Origin: Gammaproteobacteria bacterium
GTDB taxonomy: Bacteria; Pseudomonadota; Gammaproteobacteria; Tenderiales; Tenderiaceae
Direction of reading: 5' to 3'
Assembly: GCA_021731365.1 (NCBI GenBank)
Contig: JAKFXL010000022.1
Coordinates: 1 to 64,000, forward strand
DNA: 64,000 nucleotides
In this document: piece by piece, positions 26,923 through 36,807 of the stretch
Numbering within the stretch: position 1 is the stretch's first letter
How the letters are laid out: the number at the start of each line of letters is the position of its first letter
The notes under the pieces: model-generated
Told to the model about the DNA's origin: nothing
Seen by the model: only the letters and a program-made list of their open reading frames with translations
Databases searched by the model: none
Program-made: the position numbers and the translations under genes

Positions 26923-28323
26923 TTAATCAATACGTCCATCACGGGCAGCTTTAAGCACCAGGGCATCAAACGCATCCGCGCTCATCAGCCCCTGTTCGGC
27001 GACGAGGTCACGCACCGGGCGACCACTCTTCTCCGACTCTTTGGCCACTTCACCGGCCTTCATGTAGCCGATGCTGGTATTGAGCAGCGTGGCCAAGGCG
27101 CAACTGGTGTGGAGAAACTCCTTGCAGCGCTCGCGGTCGATCTTCATCCCTTTGAGGTTAAACTCAGTGGCGGCATTGATGGCGTTGGTCAGCCACTCCA
27201 TCTGGTCAAACAGCGCCGAGCCCATGGCCGGCATCATGACGTTGAGTTCGAGCTGACCGGCTTGAGTCATGTAACCGATGGCGGCGTCCTGCCCCAGCAC
27301 CTGAAAACAGACCTGATTCAACATCTCAAACATCACCGGGTTGACCTTACCGGGCATGATGGAGGAACCGGGCTGCACCGGCGGCAGCTGGATTTCGCCA
27401 ATGCCGGTACGTGGGCCGGAACAGAGCAGCCGCATGTCGTTGCTGATACGGGTAATCTCCAGCGTCAGATCACGGATCGTCGAGGAGAGGCGTTGAATAT
27501 CGTGGGTCGACTGCATCTGTGCCGCCAGATCATCGGCGGGACGGATCTTCTCCCCCATCAACCGCGCCACCTCGACGGCGACACGGTTGGCGTAGTCAGG
27601 CGAGGTATTAAGCCCGGTACCGGCGGCGCTGCCCCCCAAACCCACCTCACACAGCCCATCACGACACGCTTCGATATTGCGGGCGGCGCGACGCAGGGTC
27701 CAGGCGTAGGCGCTGAACTCACGCCCCAGCGTTGTTGGCACTGCATCCTGCAGATGGGTACGACCCGATTTGACGGTATCCACCTCTTCAACCCCGATAC
27801 GGGCATATTCGTCGGCCATGTTATTCACGGCCGCCAGCAGACGTGGCAGCTTCATCAACGCCGTCAATCGCAGTGCGGTAGGGATGGTATCGTTAGTGGA
27901 CTGCCCCATGTTGACGTGGTCATTGGGGTTGATCGGCGTATAAACCCCTTTAGTGCCCCCCAGTGCAACATTAGCCAGGTTGGCCACCACCTCATTACTG
28001 TTCATGTTGTGGCTGGTGCCAGCCCCCGCCTGGAAACGATCCACCACAAACTGGTCCAGATAGTCACCGGCCAGGATCTGGTCACAGGCCGCCACAATCG
28101 CCTTGGTCAGGGTGTCGTCCAGCCAGTGGGGCTGGTTGTTGGCAACTGCCGCCGCACGTTTGATCAGTACATGGGCTTTGACAAAATCAGCATCGGGGCG
28201 ACGACCACTAATGGGGAAGTTGATCACCGCACGGGCCGTCTGTGCACCGTACCAGGCATCAGTGGGAACCTTTACTTCACCCAGACTGTCTTTTTCGATG
28301 CGAAACTGATTTTTATCACTCAC
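26923..28323 (-). CDS. aspartase/fumarase superfamily lyase (aspartate ammonia-lyase or class II fumarase)
   Basis: A 466-residue homotetramer-type lyase. The superfamily signature [11 protein letters not shown], the [13 protein letters not shown] segment, [11 protein letters not shown] and [11 protein letters not shown] are all present. It either deaminates aspartate to fumarate or hydrates fumarate to malate. [13 protein letters not shown] and [11 protein letters not shown] resemble proteins annotated as aspartate ammonia-lyase, while PGK instead of PAK in the signature loop is fumarase-like, so the substrate is left open. The start is the GTG at 28323, preceded by AGGAG and opening [15 protein letters not shown]; the upstream open frame is unsupported. 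It is divergent from acyP. Confidence 0.9.
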   Translation of the reverse strand: MSDKNQFRIEKDSLGEVKVPTDAWYGAQTARAVINFPISGRRPDADFVKAHVLIKRAAAVANNQPHWLDDTLTKAIVAACDQILAGDYLDQFVVDRFQAGAGTSHNMNSNEVVANLANVALGGTKGVYTPINPNDHVNMGQSTNDTIPTALRLTALMKLPRLLAAVNNMADEYARIGVEEVDTVKSGRTHLQDAVPTTLGREFSAYAWTLRRAARNIEACRDGLCEVGLGGSAAGTGLNTSPDYANRVAVEVARLMGEKIRPADDLAAQMQSTHDIQRLSSTIRDLTLEITRISNDMRLLCSGPRTGIGEIQLPPVQPGSSIMPGKVNPVMFEMLNQVCFQVLGQDAAIGYMTQAGQLELNVMMPAMGSALFDQMEWLTNAINAATEFNLKGMKIDRERCKEFLHTSCALATLLNTSIGYMKAGEVAKESEKSGRPVRDLVAEQGLMSADAFDALVLKAARDGRID

Positions 28324-28479
28324 TATGAATCTCCTGTAGATAGGCACGGCGTCAAGTGTGGACAGTTTAAACCATGAAGGTGTCATACCAACAGTAAAAC
28401 GGGGACGTCCAATGGGGGCTGGCACCTCACACTATAATCGCCTATGTTATAGGTCTGTTTGAGAGGAGCACTGCTGCGG

Positions 28480-28752
28480 ATGGAGGTATGTACACAGTTT
28501 CTGATATCCGGCCGTGTGCAAGGTGTCTGGTTCCGTGCCACCACACAACAGACGGCCAACCGCCTGGGGATTACCGGTTATGCTAAAAATCTGCCTGATG
28601 GCCGGGTTGAAGTGTTGGCCTGCGGCGAACATGATAGTGTGACCGAGCTGGGAGAGTGGCTCTGGCAAGGCTCAGCTCACTCTGATGTAAAAGAGATCGT
28701 TATTCACCAGAAGGGGGCGCAGGATCGCCCCAATAGCTTTGAAATACGTTAA
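28480..28752 (+). CDS. acyP: acylphosphatase
   Basis: A 90-residue ferredoxin-fold enzyme hydrolysing carboxyl-phosphate bonds. The family signature SGRVQGVWFRATTQQ holds the phosphate-binding loop and catalytic Arg at about 19. GYAKNLPDGRVEV holds the catalytic Asn at about 37. The ATG at 28480 is preceded by AGGAG at 11 nt; an in-frame TTG at 28459 is less likely. A TATAAT box lies about 45 nt upstream. Confidence 0.95.
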   Translation: MEVCTQFLISGRVQGVWFRATTQQTANRLGITGYAKNLPDGRVEVLACGEHDSVTELGEWLWQGSAHSDVKEIVIHQKGAQDRPNSFEIR

Positions 28753-28780
28753 CCCATTCACATACCCAAGGAGCTTGACC

Positions 28781-29146
28781 ATGTCTAAAAACAGCCTGTT
28801 AATCACCACCACCCTGATTGGGGCACTGCTGGCAGTGCCCGCCTTTGCCGACAAGGACAAAGAGAAGAGCGGTGAAGGTAGTGGCCATACGGCCAACCAC
28901 AAAGAGCATTTTCAACAACGTCAGCAGATGCACATGGATATGATGAAAATGATGGCCGATACCATGACCATCCTCCGGGATTTAAACCATCAGCCCAGCG
29001 CTGATGAGAAAAAGCGGCTCACTGACATGATCAACCGCATGAACGAAATGCTGGCACAACATAAAACCATGGATGAAGGCGCAATGAAATCCATGGATCA
29101 CAAAATGGGCAGCCCTAAAGGGGCCGGACATCACGACAAGAAGTAA
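28781..29146 (+). CDS. Met/His-rich periplasmic protein of unknown function
   Basis: A 121-residue protein with a signal peptide (1-20, ending VPAFA). The mature part is mostly helical and highly charged, rich in Met and His: HMDMMKMMADTMTILRDLNH in the centre, HKMGSPKGAGHHDKK at the end. Such composition occurs in periplasmic copper-binding proteins, but no named family is recognised. The ATG at 28781 is chosen for AAGGAG upstream and for the signal peptide. It may be cotranscribed with acyP (28-nt gap) and is followed by a strong hairpin. Confidence 0.75.
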   Translation: MSKNSLLITTTLIGALLAVPAFADKDKEKSGEGSGHTANHKEHFQQRQQMHMDMMKMMADTMTILRDLNHQPSADEKKRLTDMINRMNEMLAQHKTMDEGAMKSMDHKMGSPKGAGHHDKK

Positions 29147-29153
29147 CCTCAGC

Positions 29154-29181
29154 ACCCCTCAGCCCTGCTGAGGGGTATCTT
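29154..29181 (+). terminator. hairpin terminator after the Met/His-rich gene
   Basis: ACCCCTCAG (29154-29162) pairs perfectly with CTGAGGGGT (29168-29176) around CCCTG. The tail ATCTTCC is only weakly T-rich. Confidence 0.65.
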
Positions 29182-29297
29182 CCCCCCTTCTACACACCAC
29201 ACCCCCCACATTCACCACACCCACTGGCTGGTTAGATACGGTTCGTGCTCTAATCGCAGGGCAAATATGTCCAACAACGCCGTGGCCTGGAACTCTG

Positions 29298-32153
29298 ATG
29301 AAAAACATACCCCTACGTGCCCTGGCACTACTCTGCATTATCCAGCTCATCCCATCGGTCCAGGCAGGCATTAGCAACGACCCGAGGCTGAACTGGAAAA
29401 CCCTTACCAGTGAACACTTTACACTTCACTACCATGATGGTGAAGAGCAACTGGCCCAGACAACCATCGCCATTGCCGAGCGGGTTCACACCAGACTTTC
29501 ACCCATTTTTCAATGGGTCCCCCTGGAACCGACCAACATTGTATTGACCGATCAGGTCGATTTTTTCAACGGCTCCGCCACCCCCATCCCCACCAACACC
29601 ATGACGCTGCACGTCACGCCCCCGGAGATATTCACCGGGATTGAGGACCACGCCGGGGCGCTGGAGACACTCATCACCCATGAGTATGTGCACATACTGC
29701 ATCTGGACAAGGCGACCCGTGGACCTCTGCTGGCACGGCAGCTGCTGGGACGGTTTATTCTCCTCTTCCCCGGCGTGTTTCAACCCGCCTGGCTGGTTGA
29801 GGGGTTGGCCACCTACTACGAGACCGACCCGGAACGGGCCATCGGCCGTGGCCAGAGCAGCGCATTTGAGATGCTGATGCGCACCGAATATAGCTGCGGC
29901 ATCAAACCACTGCGACAGGTCAATCAACCCATCGCCAGCTGGCCCAGTGGCAGCGTCCCCTACCTCTACGGTGTCCACTTTTACCAGTTTATCGCCGACC
30001 GCTACGGCGAAGAGAAGATCCAGCAGCTGGTCACACGCTACAGCGGCAACCTGCTGCCCTTCAGCATCAACAACACCAGCAAACGGGTTTTTGGCAAAGA
30101 TATGGCGGCGCTGTGGGACGAGTTCGAGGTTTACCTTCAAGGGCAATATCAACCGCAACTCAATACCCTGCAATCACAAGGCGAACACGCTGGGGTGCGT
30201 ATTGGCGAGCAGGGTTACGTCACCAGCAGCGCCCACCCGCTGCCCGATGGCACACTCTTTTACCTGAGTTTCAACGGCTACAACGCCCCGGCGTTAATGC
30301 GGTTACGACCCGGCTCACAGACACCCGAGCGACTCGCTGATGTGCATCAGGGGGCCCGTTTTGATCTGCACCCCGAGGCCGGCATTGTGGTAGCGCAACC
30401 TGAGGTGAGCCATAACGCCAACCTCTTTTACGACCTCTACCAGATCGACCCGGCCAGTGGCAAACAGCGCCGTTTAACCCATGGTCAGCGTTACCGCGAC
30501 GCCACCTGGTCACCCGATGGCAAAGAGATGGTGGCCATACAGAGCGCCCTGGGCAATCAGGCGCTGCACCGGCTGAATGGCAAAGGTGAACTGATTGAGG
30601 TGCTCTGGAGCGGTGACAATGGCACCACACTCAACAATCCCGACTGGTCTCCCGACGGCACAGCACTGGTGATGTCGGTCTGGCGGCCAGACGGGGGGTG
30701 GAATCTGGAACAGTTCAATATGAACGACCGTAGCTTCACCGCACTGACACAACAGTCAGTGATCGAGGCACAGCCCCGCTACAGCCCTGACGGCCGCAGC
30801 GTGCTCTTCAGCGCTGATCATGGCGGCACCTACAACCTGCGCCGTCTCGACCTTGCCAGCGGCGAGATCACGACCCTGACCCACGTCGCCAGCGGCGCAT
30901 TTGAACCCCATCAAGCCACCACTGATGGTCCGATCTACTACACCGGCTTCAACTGCGATGGCCTGGATATCTACCGTCTTGACCAGCCAGAGTCACTGCC
31001 GACCCCAGTGGCCAATACGGGCACCTCGGGGATCCCGCTACCACCGGCACCCCTGCCAGAGGGGTTGCAGACCCGCGACTACTCCCCCTACGCCCATCTG
31101 CGCCCACGCTGGTGGCTACCACACATCGCCATCGAAACCGGCCGTACCGAGCTGGGGCTGACGACCTCCGCCAGCGACCCACTCAACCGCCACCTCTATC
31201 AACTGAACGCCGCCTATGACTTCAGCAACCGGATGCTGATCGGCTCTGTTGACTATATCTATGACCGTTACTACCCGCTCTTCAAACTGCACGCAGAACG
31301 GTTCAACCAGCTGGAACACAGCAACGACGACACACTGCTGCGTGTGCGTCAGGAGGAGCGTTATCAGGCAGAGGTGGTGCTGCCTTATCTGCAATACAAC
31401 CGCCAGATTTCGCTCCACGCCGCCGCCATTAACGATCAGAGCGCCGACCACTGGCGGGCGCTGAGCACCACCCCCCGCGCCGACCGCACCGACCGCCTGC
31501 TCGGACTGGCCATGGTCTACAACTCAGCACGGCGCTACCCCCTGGCCATCAGCCGCAACAACGGACTCTCTCTGCAACTGGTCGCAGAGAGCAGCGACGC
31601 CTTGAGCGGCTCAGACTACAGTGGCACCACCTACCTGTTCGATAGCCGCGCCTACATCCCCCTGGGTGGCAAACATCTGCTGGCCCTGCGTATTGCGGGC
31701 GGTGCTGGTGACGACCAGTCACGCCCCTTTGTGCTCGGTGGCAGCCGCAGCGCCGGGCAGACCACTGCCCTGCTGGGACCACCCCAGATCGACTCACCCT
31801 TCAACCGGCGTGGCTACGCACTGCGTGGGTATAGCGTCGGCGAGGCGGGGCTGGTTGGCTCGCGCATGGCACTGACATCCGTTGAGTGGCGCTTCCCCAT
31901 CGCCCTGGTCGAGCGTGGTTTTATGGCACCACCCGTGGCGTTGCACCAGCTGCATGGTCTCGCCTTTATTGAGGCAGGCGACGCCTGGTACACCGGGCAG
32001 AAGGAGCGCTTCGTCACCTCCGCCGGGGTAGAGCTGCGCGCCGAGCTGATGCTCTTTTACGGTTTAGGGCTACAGACACGCCTCGGTTACGCCCGCGCCC
32101 TTGATAACGGTGGCGACAACGAACTCTATCTGCAGCTGGGCAGCTCATTCTAA
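29298..32153 (+). CDS. outer-membrane protein with gluzincin peptidase, beta-propeller and beta-barrel regions
   Basis: A 951-residue exported protein with signal peptide 1-23. Residues 30-290 form a peptidase-like domain with HEYVH (128-132) and a downstream Glu at about 168 in VEGLATYYE, the zinc-ligand arrangement of gluzincin MA peptidases. Residues 300-600 carry TolB/WD40-like propeller repeats with WSPDGKEMV, WSPDGTALVM and YSPDGRSVLF. Residues 620-951 are rich in alternating aromatic strands and end in LYLQLGSSF, like an outer-membrane beta-barrel with a terminal Phe; the D15/BamA surface-antigen type seems closest. The N-terminal parts could lie in the periplasm or outside. The Shine-Dalgarno sequence is weak. 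The function is unknown; envelope protein turnover or surface proteolysis is possible. Confidence 0.8.
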   Translation: MKNIPLRALALLCIIQLIPSVQAGISNDPRLNWKTLTSEHFTLHYHDGEEQLAQTTIAIAERVHTRLSPIFQWVPLEPTNIVLTDQVDFFNGSATPIPTNTMTLHVTPPEIFTGIEDHAGALETLITHEYVHILHLDKATRGPLLARQLLGRFILLFPGVFQPAWLVEGLATYYETDPERAIGRGQSSAFEMLMRTEYSCGIKPLRQVNQPIASWPSGSVPYLYGVHFYQFIADRYGEEKIQQLVTRYSGNLLPFSINNTSKRVFGKDMAALWDEFEVYLQGQYQPQLNTLQSQGEHAGVRIGEQGYVTSSAHPLPDGTLFYLSFNGYNAPALMRLRPGSQTPERLADVHQGARFDLHPEAGIVVAQPEVSHNANLFYDLYQIDPASGKQRRLTHGQRYRDATWSPDGKEMVAIQSALGNQALHRLNGKGELIEVLWSGDNGTTLNNPDWSPDGTALVMSVWRPDGGWNLEQFNMNDRSFTALTQQSVIEAQPRYSPDGRSVLFSADHGGTYNLRRLDLASGEITTLTHVASGAFEPHQATTDGPIYYTGFNCDGLDIYRLDQPESLPTPVANTGTSGIPLPPAPLPEGLQTRDYSPYAHLRPRWWLPHIAIETGRTELGLTTSASDPLNRHLYQLNAAYDFSNRMLIGSVDYIYDRYYPLFKLHAERFNQLEHSNDDTLLRVRQEERYQAEVVLPYLQYNRQISLHAAAINDQSADHWRALSTTPRADRTDRLLGLAMVYNSARRYPLAISRNNGLSLQLVAESSDALSGSDYSGTTYLFDSRAYIPLGGKHLLALRIAGGAGDDQSRPFVLGGSRSAGQTTALLGPPQIDSPFNRRGYALRGYSVGEAGLVGSRMALTSVEWRFPIALVERGFMAPPVALHQLHGLAFIEAGDAWYTGQKERFVTSAGVELRAELMLFYGLGLQTRLGYARALDNGGDNELYLQLGSSF

Positions 32154-32213
32154 AAGATGGCACACGCGCCGTTTGGTCTCAGCTAAACGGCATTGATGCA
32201 CCATTGGCCTTCC

Positions 32214-33914
32214 TCAGCGTAAATAGGCCTCACTGGCGTAGCGCCGCATCATGCGCTGGCTATTGAAAAAAGAGGCACTTTGGGAGATGGCCCCCTTCAT
32301 CACCGCCGTCCAGCCGGGAGCGTCCTGGTAGTAGAGCGGCAGAACGGTCTGTTCCAGCTTTTGATACAGATGTTCCGCATCATCACCATTGGCAGAGACG
32401 TTATCCTCACCAATGGCCCAGCCTGTAATCCCTTCGATACACCCCTCAACCCACCAGCCATCCAGCACACTCAGATGGGGCACACCATTAAAGGCTGCTT
32501 TCATACCGCTGGTACCACTCGCCTCCATCGGCCGCAGCGGCGTGTTCAGCCAGACATCCACCCCCGCTACCAAGGTTAGTGCCGTCGCCATGTCGTAGTC
32601 AGGCAGATAGGCGATGGTGACAACATCTTTAAGTTCATGCAGATGTTTGTGCAGTGTTTCAATCAGTCTCTTGCCTGATTGGTCCTTTGGGTGCGCTTTG
32701 CCCGCCAGCACTATCTGCAGGGGGTGGCGCTGTGCGATCTGTCTGAGTCGATTTATATCAGAAAAGATCAGGTCCGGGCGTTTGTAGGCCGTCATACGGC
32801 GGGCAAAACCGATGGTGAAACAGTCTGCCTTCAGGGTCACCCCCGCCTCTTGCCTGACTTTGTCGATGAGTCCCTGTTTGGACTGCAGGTGGGCGACACG
32901 AATCGCCTCATCGGCCACACAACAGGCCACGCGCATCAGCCGCTCCGGTTCATGGCACCACCCTGGCAGGACGGCATCGTAAAGTTGCCGGAATGGCAGA
33001 CTGGTCCAGGTAAAGGGGTGTACACCGTTGGTGATGGCATGGACACGATAACCAGGAAACATATGGCGGGAGATCTCGGCATGGCGACGGGCGACACCGT
33101 TGACATACTCACTCAGACTCAGCGCCAGTCGTGTCATGTTGAGGTGCTCCACGCCGGCCAGATGCTGGAGCGTGGGCAGATCGATATAATCCCCCAGCAG
33201 ACGCTGTACCAGCGCATAGCTGAACTTGTCATGCCCCGCCTCCACCGGCGTATGGGTGGTAAAACAGCACAGTTCGCGTACACGTGGAATGTCATAAGAG
33301 GATTCGCCCGGCCGCAGATCTCCCCGCGGGTAGGCGTAACGGCGCAACAGCTCCAGCGCTAACAGTGCCGAGTGTCCTTCATTCATGTGGTACTGGCGCA
33401 GCTGAAAACCCAGGGCCTGCAACATACGTGTGCCACCAATACCAAGCACAATCTCCTGTTTAAGACGGTAGGCCTCATCACCCCCGTAAAGCTGCCGTGT
33501 GAGGGTACGATCCTCGGCACCATTCTGCTCCAGATCGGTATCGAGCAGCAGCACCGGCTGCTCGCCGTTCATATGCCCTTTGAGCACATAGAGCCAGCCA
33601 CCCACCCAGACGGTTCGCCCCTCAATGGTCACCGCCACAATGGCACCCAGGGGCACTGCCCAGAGTGATGGATCCCAAGAATCCTTCTGCTCAGTCTGTC
33701 GCCCCTCCAGATCGAGTACCTGGCGAAAGTACCCCTCTGTACTGGCCAGCGTTATCGCTACCAGCGGTACCTCCAGGTCGGCGGCAGAACGCAGCGCATC
33801 GCCCGCCAGCACCCCCAGCCCACCCGCATAGGTGGGGATCTCATCACACAGGGCAATCTCCATGGAGAAATAGGCCACCCGCAGCTCATGAGTAAAGTTA
33901 TCGATCGTCGCCAT
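32214..33914 (-). CDS. glgP: alpha-glucan (glycogen/maltodextrin) phosphorylase, short form
   Basis: A 566-residue GT35 enzyme releasing glucose-1-phosphate from alpha-glucans with PLP. It belongs to the short group, much shorter than the roughly 800-residue E. coli GlgP. Visible features are the N-terminal VAYFSMEIALCDEIPTYAGG, HMNEGHSALLALEL, FTTHTPVEAGHD, AITNGVHPFTW, and EASGTSGMKAAFNG, which contains the PLP-linked Lys. It lies 90 nt downstream of the copper P-type ATPase on the same strand and may be read through from the copper operon. A metabolic link to metal stress is not evident. Confidence 0.93.
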   Translation of the reverse strand: MATIDNFTHELRVAYFSMEIALCDEIPTYAGGLGVLAGDALRSAADLEVPLVAITLASTEGYFRQVLDLEGRQTEQKDSWDPSLWAVPLGAIVAVTIEGRTVWVGGWLYVLKGHMNGEQPVLLLDTDLEQNGAEDRTLTRQLYGGDEAYRLKQEIVLGIGGTRMLQALGFQLRQYHMNEGHSALLALELLRRYAYPRGDLRPGESSYDIPRVRELCCFTTHTPVEAGHDKFSYALVQRLLGDYIDLPTLQHLAGVEHLNMTRLALSLSEYVNGVARRHAEISRHMFPGYRVHAITNGVHPFTWTSLPFRQLYDAVLPGWCHEPERLMRVACCVADEAIRVAHLQSKQGLIDKVRQEAGVTLKADCFTIGFARRMTAYKRPDLIFSDINRLRQIAQRHPLQIVLAGKAHPKDQSGKRLIETLHKHLHELKDVVTIAYLPDYDMATALTLVAGVDVWLNTPLRPMEASGTSGMKAAFNGVPHLSVLDGWWVEGCIEGITGWAIGEDNVSANGDDAEHLYQKLEQTVLPLYYQDAPGWTAVMKGAISQSASFFNSQRMMRRYASEAYLR

Positions 33915-34004
33915 GATTAATCAGCCCCCTGTCCAACCATCGGCTTATTGAAAATCTGATGATACCGTCTGTTCATGATCCCTCCCCTTACCCGTTGTTC
34001 TCCA

Positions 34005-36485
34005 TCACAACTTCACACGTTTCAACCATAGTGCATTGGTAATCACCGACACAGAACTGAAACTCATCGCCGCCGCCGCAATCATGGGGGACAGCAGCAG
34101 ACCAAAAAAGGGGTACAACAGACCAGCGGCAATGGGCACACCGGCAGCGTTATAGATAAAGGCAAAAAAGAGATTCTGGCGAATATTACCCATGGTGGCG
34201 TGTGACAGCCGCCGGGCGCGCACGATGCCACGCAGATCCCCCTTCACCAGCGTCACACCCGCACTCTCCATCGCCACATCGGTACCCGTGCCCATGGCGA
34301 TGCCGACCTGGGCCTGAGCCAGTGCAGGCGCGTCGTTGATGCCGTCACCGGCCATGGCGACGATGCGCCCTTCGGCCTGCAACTGTTTGACCACGGCGGC
34401 CTTCTGATCCGGCAATACCTCTGCATGCACCTGATCGATGTCGAGTTTGGCGGCCACTGCCTCAGCAGTCTTACGACTGTCACCAGTGAGCATGACAATG
34501 CGGATCCCCTCGCCGTGCAGCAGACGGATCGCCTCCGCCGTGGTCTCCTTGATCGGGTCGGCCACACCAATGAGTCCGGCAACACGACCATCGACACCCA
34601 GGAACATCACCGTCTGCCCCTCGCTGCGCAGGGCGTCAGCCTGGCTGGGTAGATCACCGACATCAATGGCAAGATCCTGCATTAGCCTCAAATTACCCAG
34701 GGCAATCTTGCGGCCATCCACCACGCCGGTGACGCCCTTGCCGGTGACGGATTGGAAATCCTCTGCTGCTGCCAACTCTGTCTTACGTTTTTCCGCACCA
34801 CGGACAATGGCGGCGGCCAACGGATGCTCGCTGCCACGCTCGATGCTGGCGGCCAGTCGCACAATTTTGGTTTCATCAAAACCTTCAGCTACTGTCACAC
34901 TCACCAATTCAGGATGGCCCTCGGTGAGCGTGCCGGTTTTATCCACCACCAGGGTATCGACCTTGCGCATCACCTCCAGCGCCTCGGCATTTTTGAACAG
35001 CACACCCATCGTTGCGCCACGGCCTGTACCCACCATAATCGAAACGGGCGTAGCCAAGCCAAGGGCGCAGGGGCAGGCGATTATCAACACCGCCACGGCG
35101 TTAATCACGGCATGGGCAAGCCGTGGTTCCGGCCCCCAGACGCCCCAGATAACCATGGTGATCAAGGCAATGAAGACCACCGCCGGAACAAAATACCCGG
35201 AGACCTGATCCGCCAGTTTCTGGATCGGCGCACGCGAACGCTGCGCTTGCGCCACCATCTGGACGATCTGCGCCAACAACGTATCAGCACCGACCTTTTC
35301 CGCCACCATCACCAGACCACCCGTGCCGTTGATCGTGGCACCGATCACCTGGGTCCCGCTGCTCTTCTCCACCGGTACCGGTTCGCCGGTGACCATTGAC
35401 TCATCCACATGGCTGACGCCATCAACCACACTGCCATCCACTGGCACCTTCTCGCCAGGACGGATGCGCAACTTATCGCCGGGCTGGACATGCTCCAGCG
35501 GAATATCCTCTTCATGACCATCGTCACGCACGATGCGTGCTGTTTTGGGTGCAAGCCCCAACAGCAGCTTGATTGCCGTATTGGTCTGACTGCGGGCGCG
35601 CAACTCCAGCACCTGCCCCAGCAATACCAGTGTGGTGATGACGGCGGCAGCCTCGAAATAGACCGGTACTACACCCATCGCATTAAATACCGAGCGCGGA
35701 AAAATATCCGGCATAAGCGCCGCTACCATGCTGTAACCCCACGCCACCCCCACACCCAGTCCGATGAGCGTGAACATGTTGAGATTACGTGTCACCAACG
35801 ACTGCCAGCCACGGACAAAAAAGGGCCAACCGCCCCACAACACTACTGGCGTGGCGAGCAACATCTCCAACAGCTGACGTGTGCCCGGCTGGACAACTGC
35901 TGCGACACTCTCGGGCCAGAACTCTGCACCCATGGCGCTGATGAATACCGGAATGGAGAGCACCGCGCTGATCCAGAAGCGGCGTGTCATATCACGTAGC
36001 TCGGCGTTATCCTCCCCGGCCACCGTCAGGGTGCGCGGCTCTAAGGCCATGCCACACTTGGGGCAACTGCCTGGGTGATCCTGAACGATCTCGGGATGCA
36101 TGGGGCAGGTATATTCAGTTTTTGTGATGGTGTCTGGGATGGTATTAGGCACGCCCATCAGCTCCAGTGCCATGCCACATTTTGGGCAGCTGCCCGGCCC
36201 TGGCTGCTGAATCTCAGGGTGCATCGGACAAGTATAAAGTGGTGTTGCCGCACTGGCATTGACACTGGCATTGACACTGGCCTTGGCACCGGCGGTCTGA
36301 CTTAACAACTCTCTATGATGATGGCCGCCTTCGACCGGGGAATGAATATATTGTAGCGGTGCTGCATTAAACCTGGTCAGACAGCCAGGGCCACAGAAAT
36401 GGTATCGCTGCCCTACATAACCGGCATAGTGGAGGGCATCTGCCGCCACCTCCATGCCACATACGGGATCTTTTTCAGTTGCCAT
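34005..36485 (-). CDS. copper/silver-translocating P-type ATPase with YHS and two HMBD modules
   Basis: An 826-residue P1B ATPase pumping Cu(I)/Ag(I) out of the cytoplasm. The N-terminus has a YHS domain ([24 protein letters not shown]; 6-35) and two tandem heavy-metal-binding modules YTCPMHPEI...CPKCGMALE (84-108 and 125-149). It lacks the usual CxxC ferredoxin-like HMA domains. The pump core has CPC in [29 protein letters not shown] and GDGINDAPA. The linker near 66-80 is Ala/Ser/Val/Asn-rich, encoded by a 12-bp microrepeat around 36256-36284. It is part of the minus-strand copper operon. Confidence 0.94.
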   Translation of the reverse strand: MATEKDPVCGMEVAADALHYAGYVGQRYHFCGPGCLTRFNAAPLQYIHSPVEGGHHHRELLSQTAGAKASVNASVNASAATPLYTCPMHPEIQQPGPGSCPKCGMALELMGVPNTIPDTITKTEYTCPMHPEIVQDHPGSCPKCGMALEPRTLTVAGEDNAELRDMTRRFWISAVLSIPVFISAMGAEFWPESVAAVVQPGTRQLLEMLLATPVVLWGGWPFFVRGWQSLVTRNLNMFTLIGLGVGVAWGYSMVAALMPDIFPRSVFNAMGVVPVYFEAAAVITTLVLLGQVLELRARSQTNTAIKLLLGLAPKTARIVRDDGHEEDIPLEHVQPGDKLRIRPGEKVPVDGSVVDGVSHVDESMVTGEPVPVEKSSGTQVIGATINGTGGLVMVAEKVGADTLLAQIVQMVAQAQRSRAPIQKLADQVSGYFVPAVVFIALITMVIWGVWGPEPRLAHAVINAVAVLIIACPCALGLATPVSIMVGTGRGATMGVLFKNAEALEVMRKVDTLVVDKTGTLTEGHPELVSVTVAEGFDETKIVRLAASIERGSEHPLAAAIVRGAEKRKTELAAAEDFQSVTGKGVTGVVDGRKIALGNLRLMQDLAIDVGDLPSQADALRSEGQTVMFLGVDGRVAGLIGVADPIKETTAEAIRLLHGEGIRIVMLTGDSRKTAEAVAAKLDIDQVHAEVLPDQKAAVVKQLQAEGRIVAMAGDGINDAPALAQAQVGIAMGTGTDVAMESAGVTLVKGDLRGIVRARRLSHATMGNIRQNLFFAFIYNAAGVPIAAGLLYPFFGLLLSPMIAAAAMSFSSVSVITNALWLKRVKL

Positions 36486-36613
36486 CTTGTTGCCTCGCTT
36501 GCTAGCGTTTACAAATAAGATCAGCCCTTTTTAATCGATTCCACTCCGTTATAGCAGCACCACCCCTTGATGGTGCCCTCTTCAAAACATCAAATAGCGC
36601 CGGACTCAGCCCC

Positions 36614-36754
36614 TCATCTGCTTTTATTAACAAACAGATACTTCACCAGCCCGGCCACTACCAGCAACACAATCAACCAAAAAAGGATGCCAAACCCCCA
36701 GTGTCCAGCCCCCATCTCCATTCCCATCGACCAACTGCCGCTATCGTGCATCAT
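36614..36754 (-). CDS. 46-residue Met/Trp-rich single-span membrane protein
   Basis: A small gene between the DUF2231 gene and the P-type ATPase. It reads MMHDSGSWSMGMEMGAGHWG, then a hydrophobic span FGILFWLIVLLVVAGLVKYL and a basic end (VNKSR). GGAGG lies at a good distance upstream, supporting translation; the second ATG at 36751 is an alternative start. Short membrane proteins of this sort with Met/Gly/His/Trp-rich N-termini recur in copper-resistance loci, where they may bind copper or modulate the pump. No function is assigned. Confidence 0.75.
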   Translation of the reverse strand: MMHDSGSWSMGMEMGAGHWGFGILFWLIVLLVVAGLVKYLFVNKSR

Positions 36755-36807
36755 TTAACACCTCCGCATCGTTGAGCTAACTGTTAAGCGACGTCGAGCA
36801 TAACACC

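Noticed and set aside
26914-28377. A 487-codon open frame on the plus strand across the aspartase/fumarase gene
   Set aside because: The minus strand encodes a full conserved lyase with the family signature; the plus frame has no recognisable domain.
28432-28452. CTATAA-N9-TTATAG palindrome near the acyP promoter as an operator
   Set aside because: Arms are only six AT-rich bases and overlap a TATAAT box; chance is likely.
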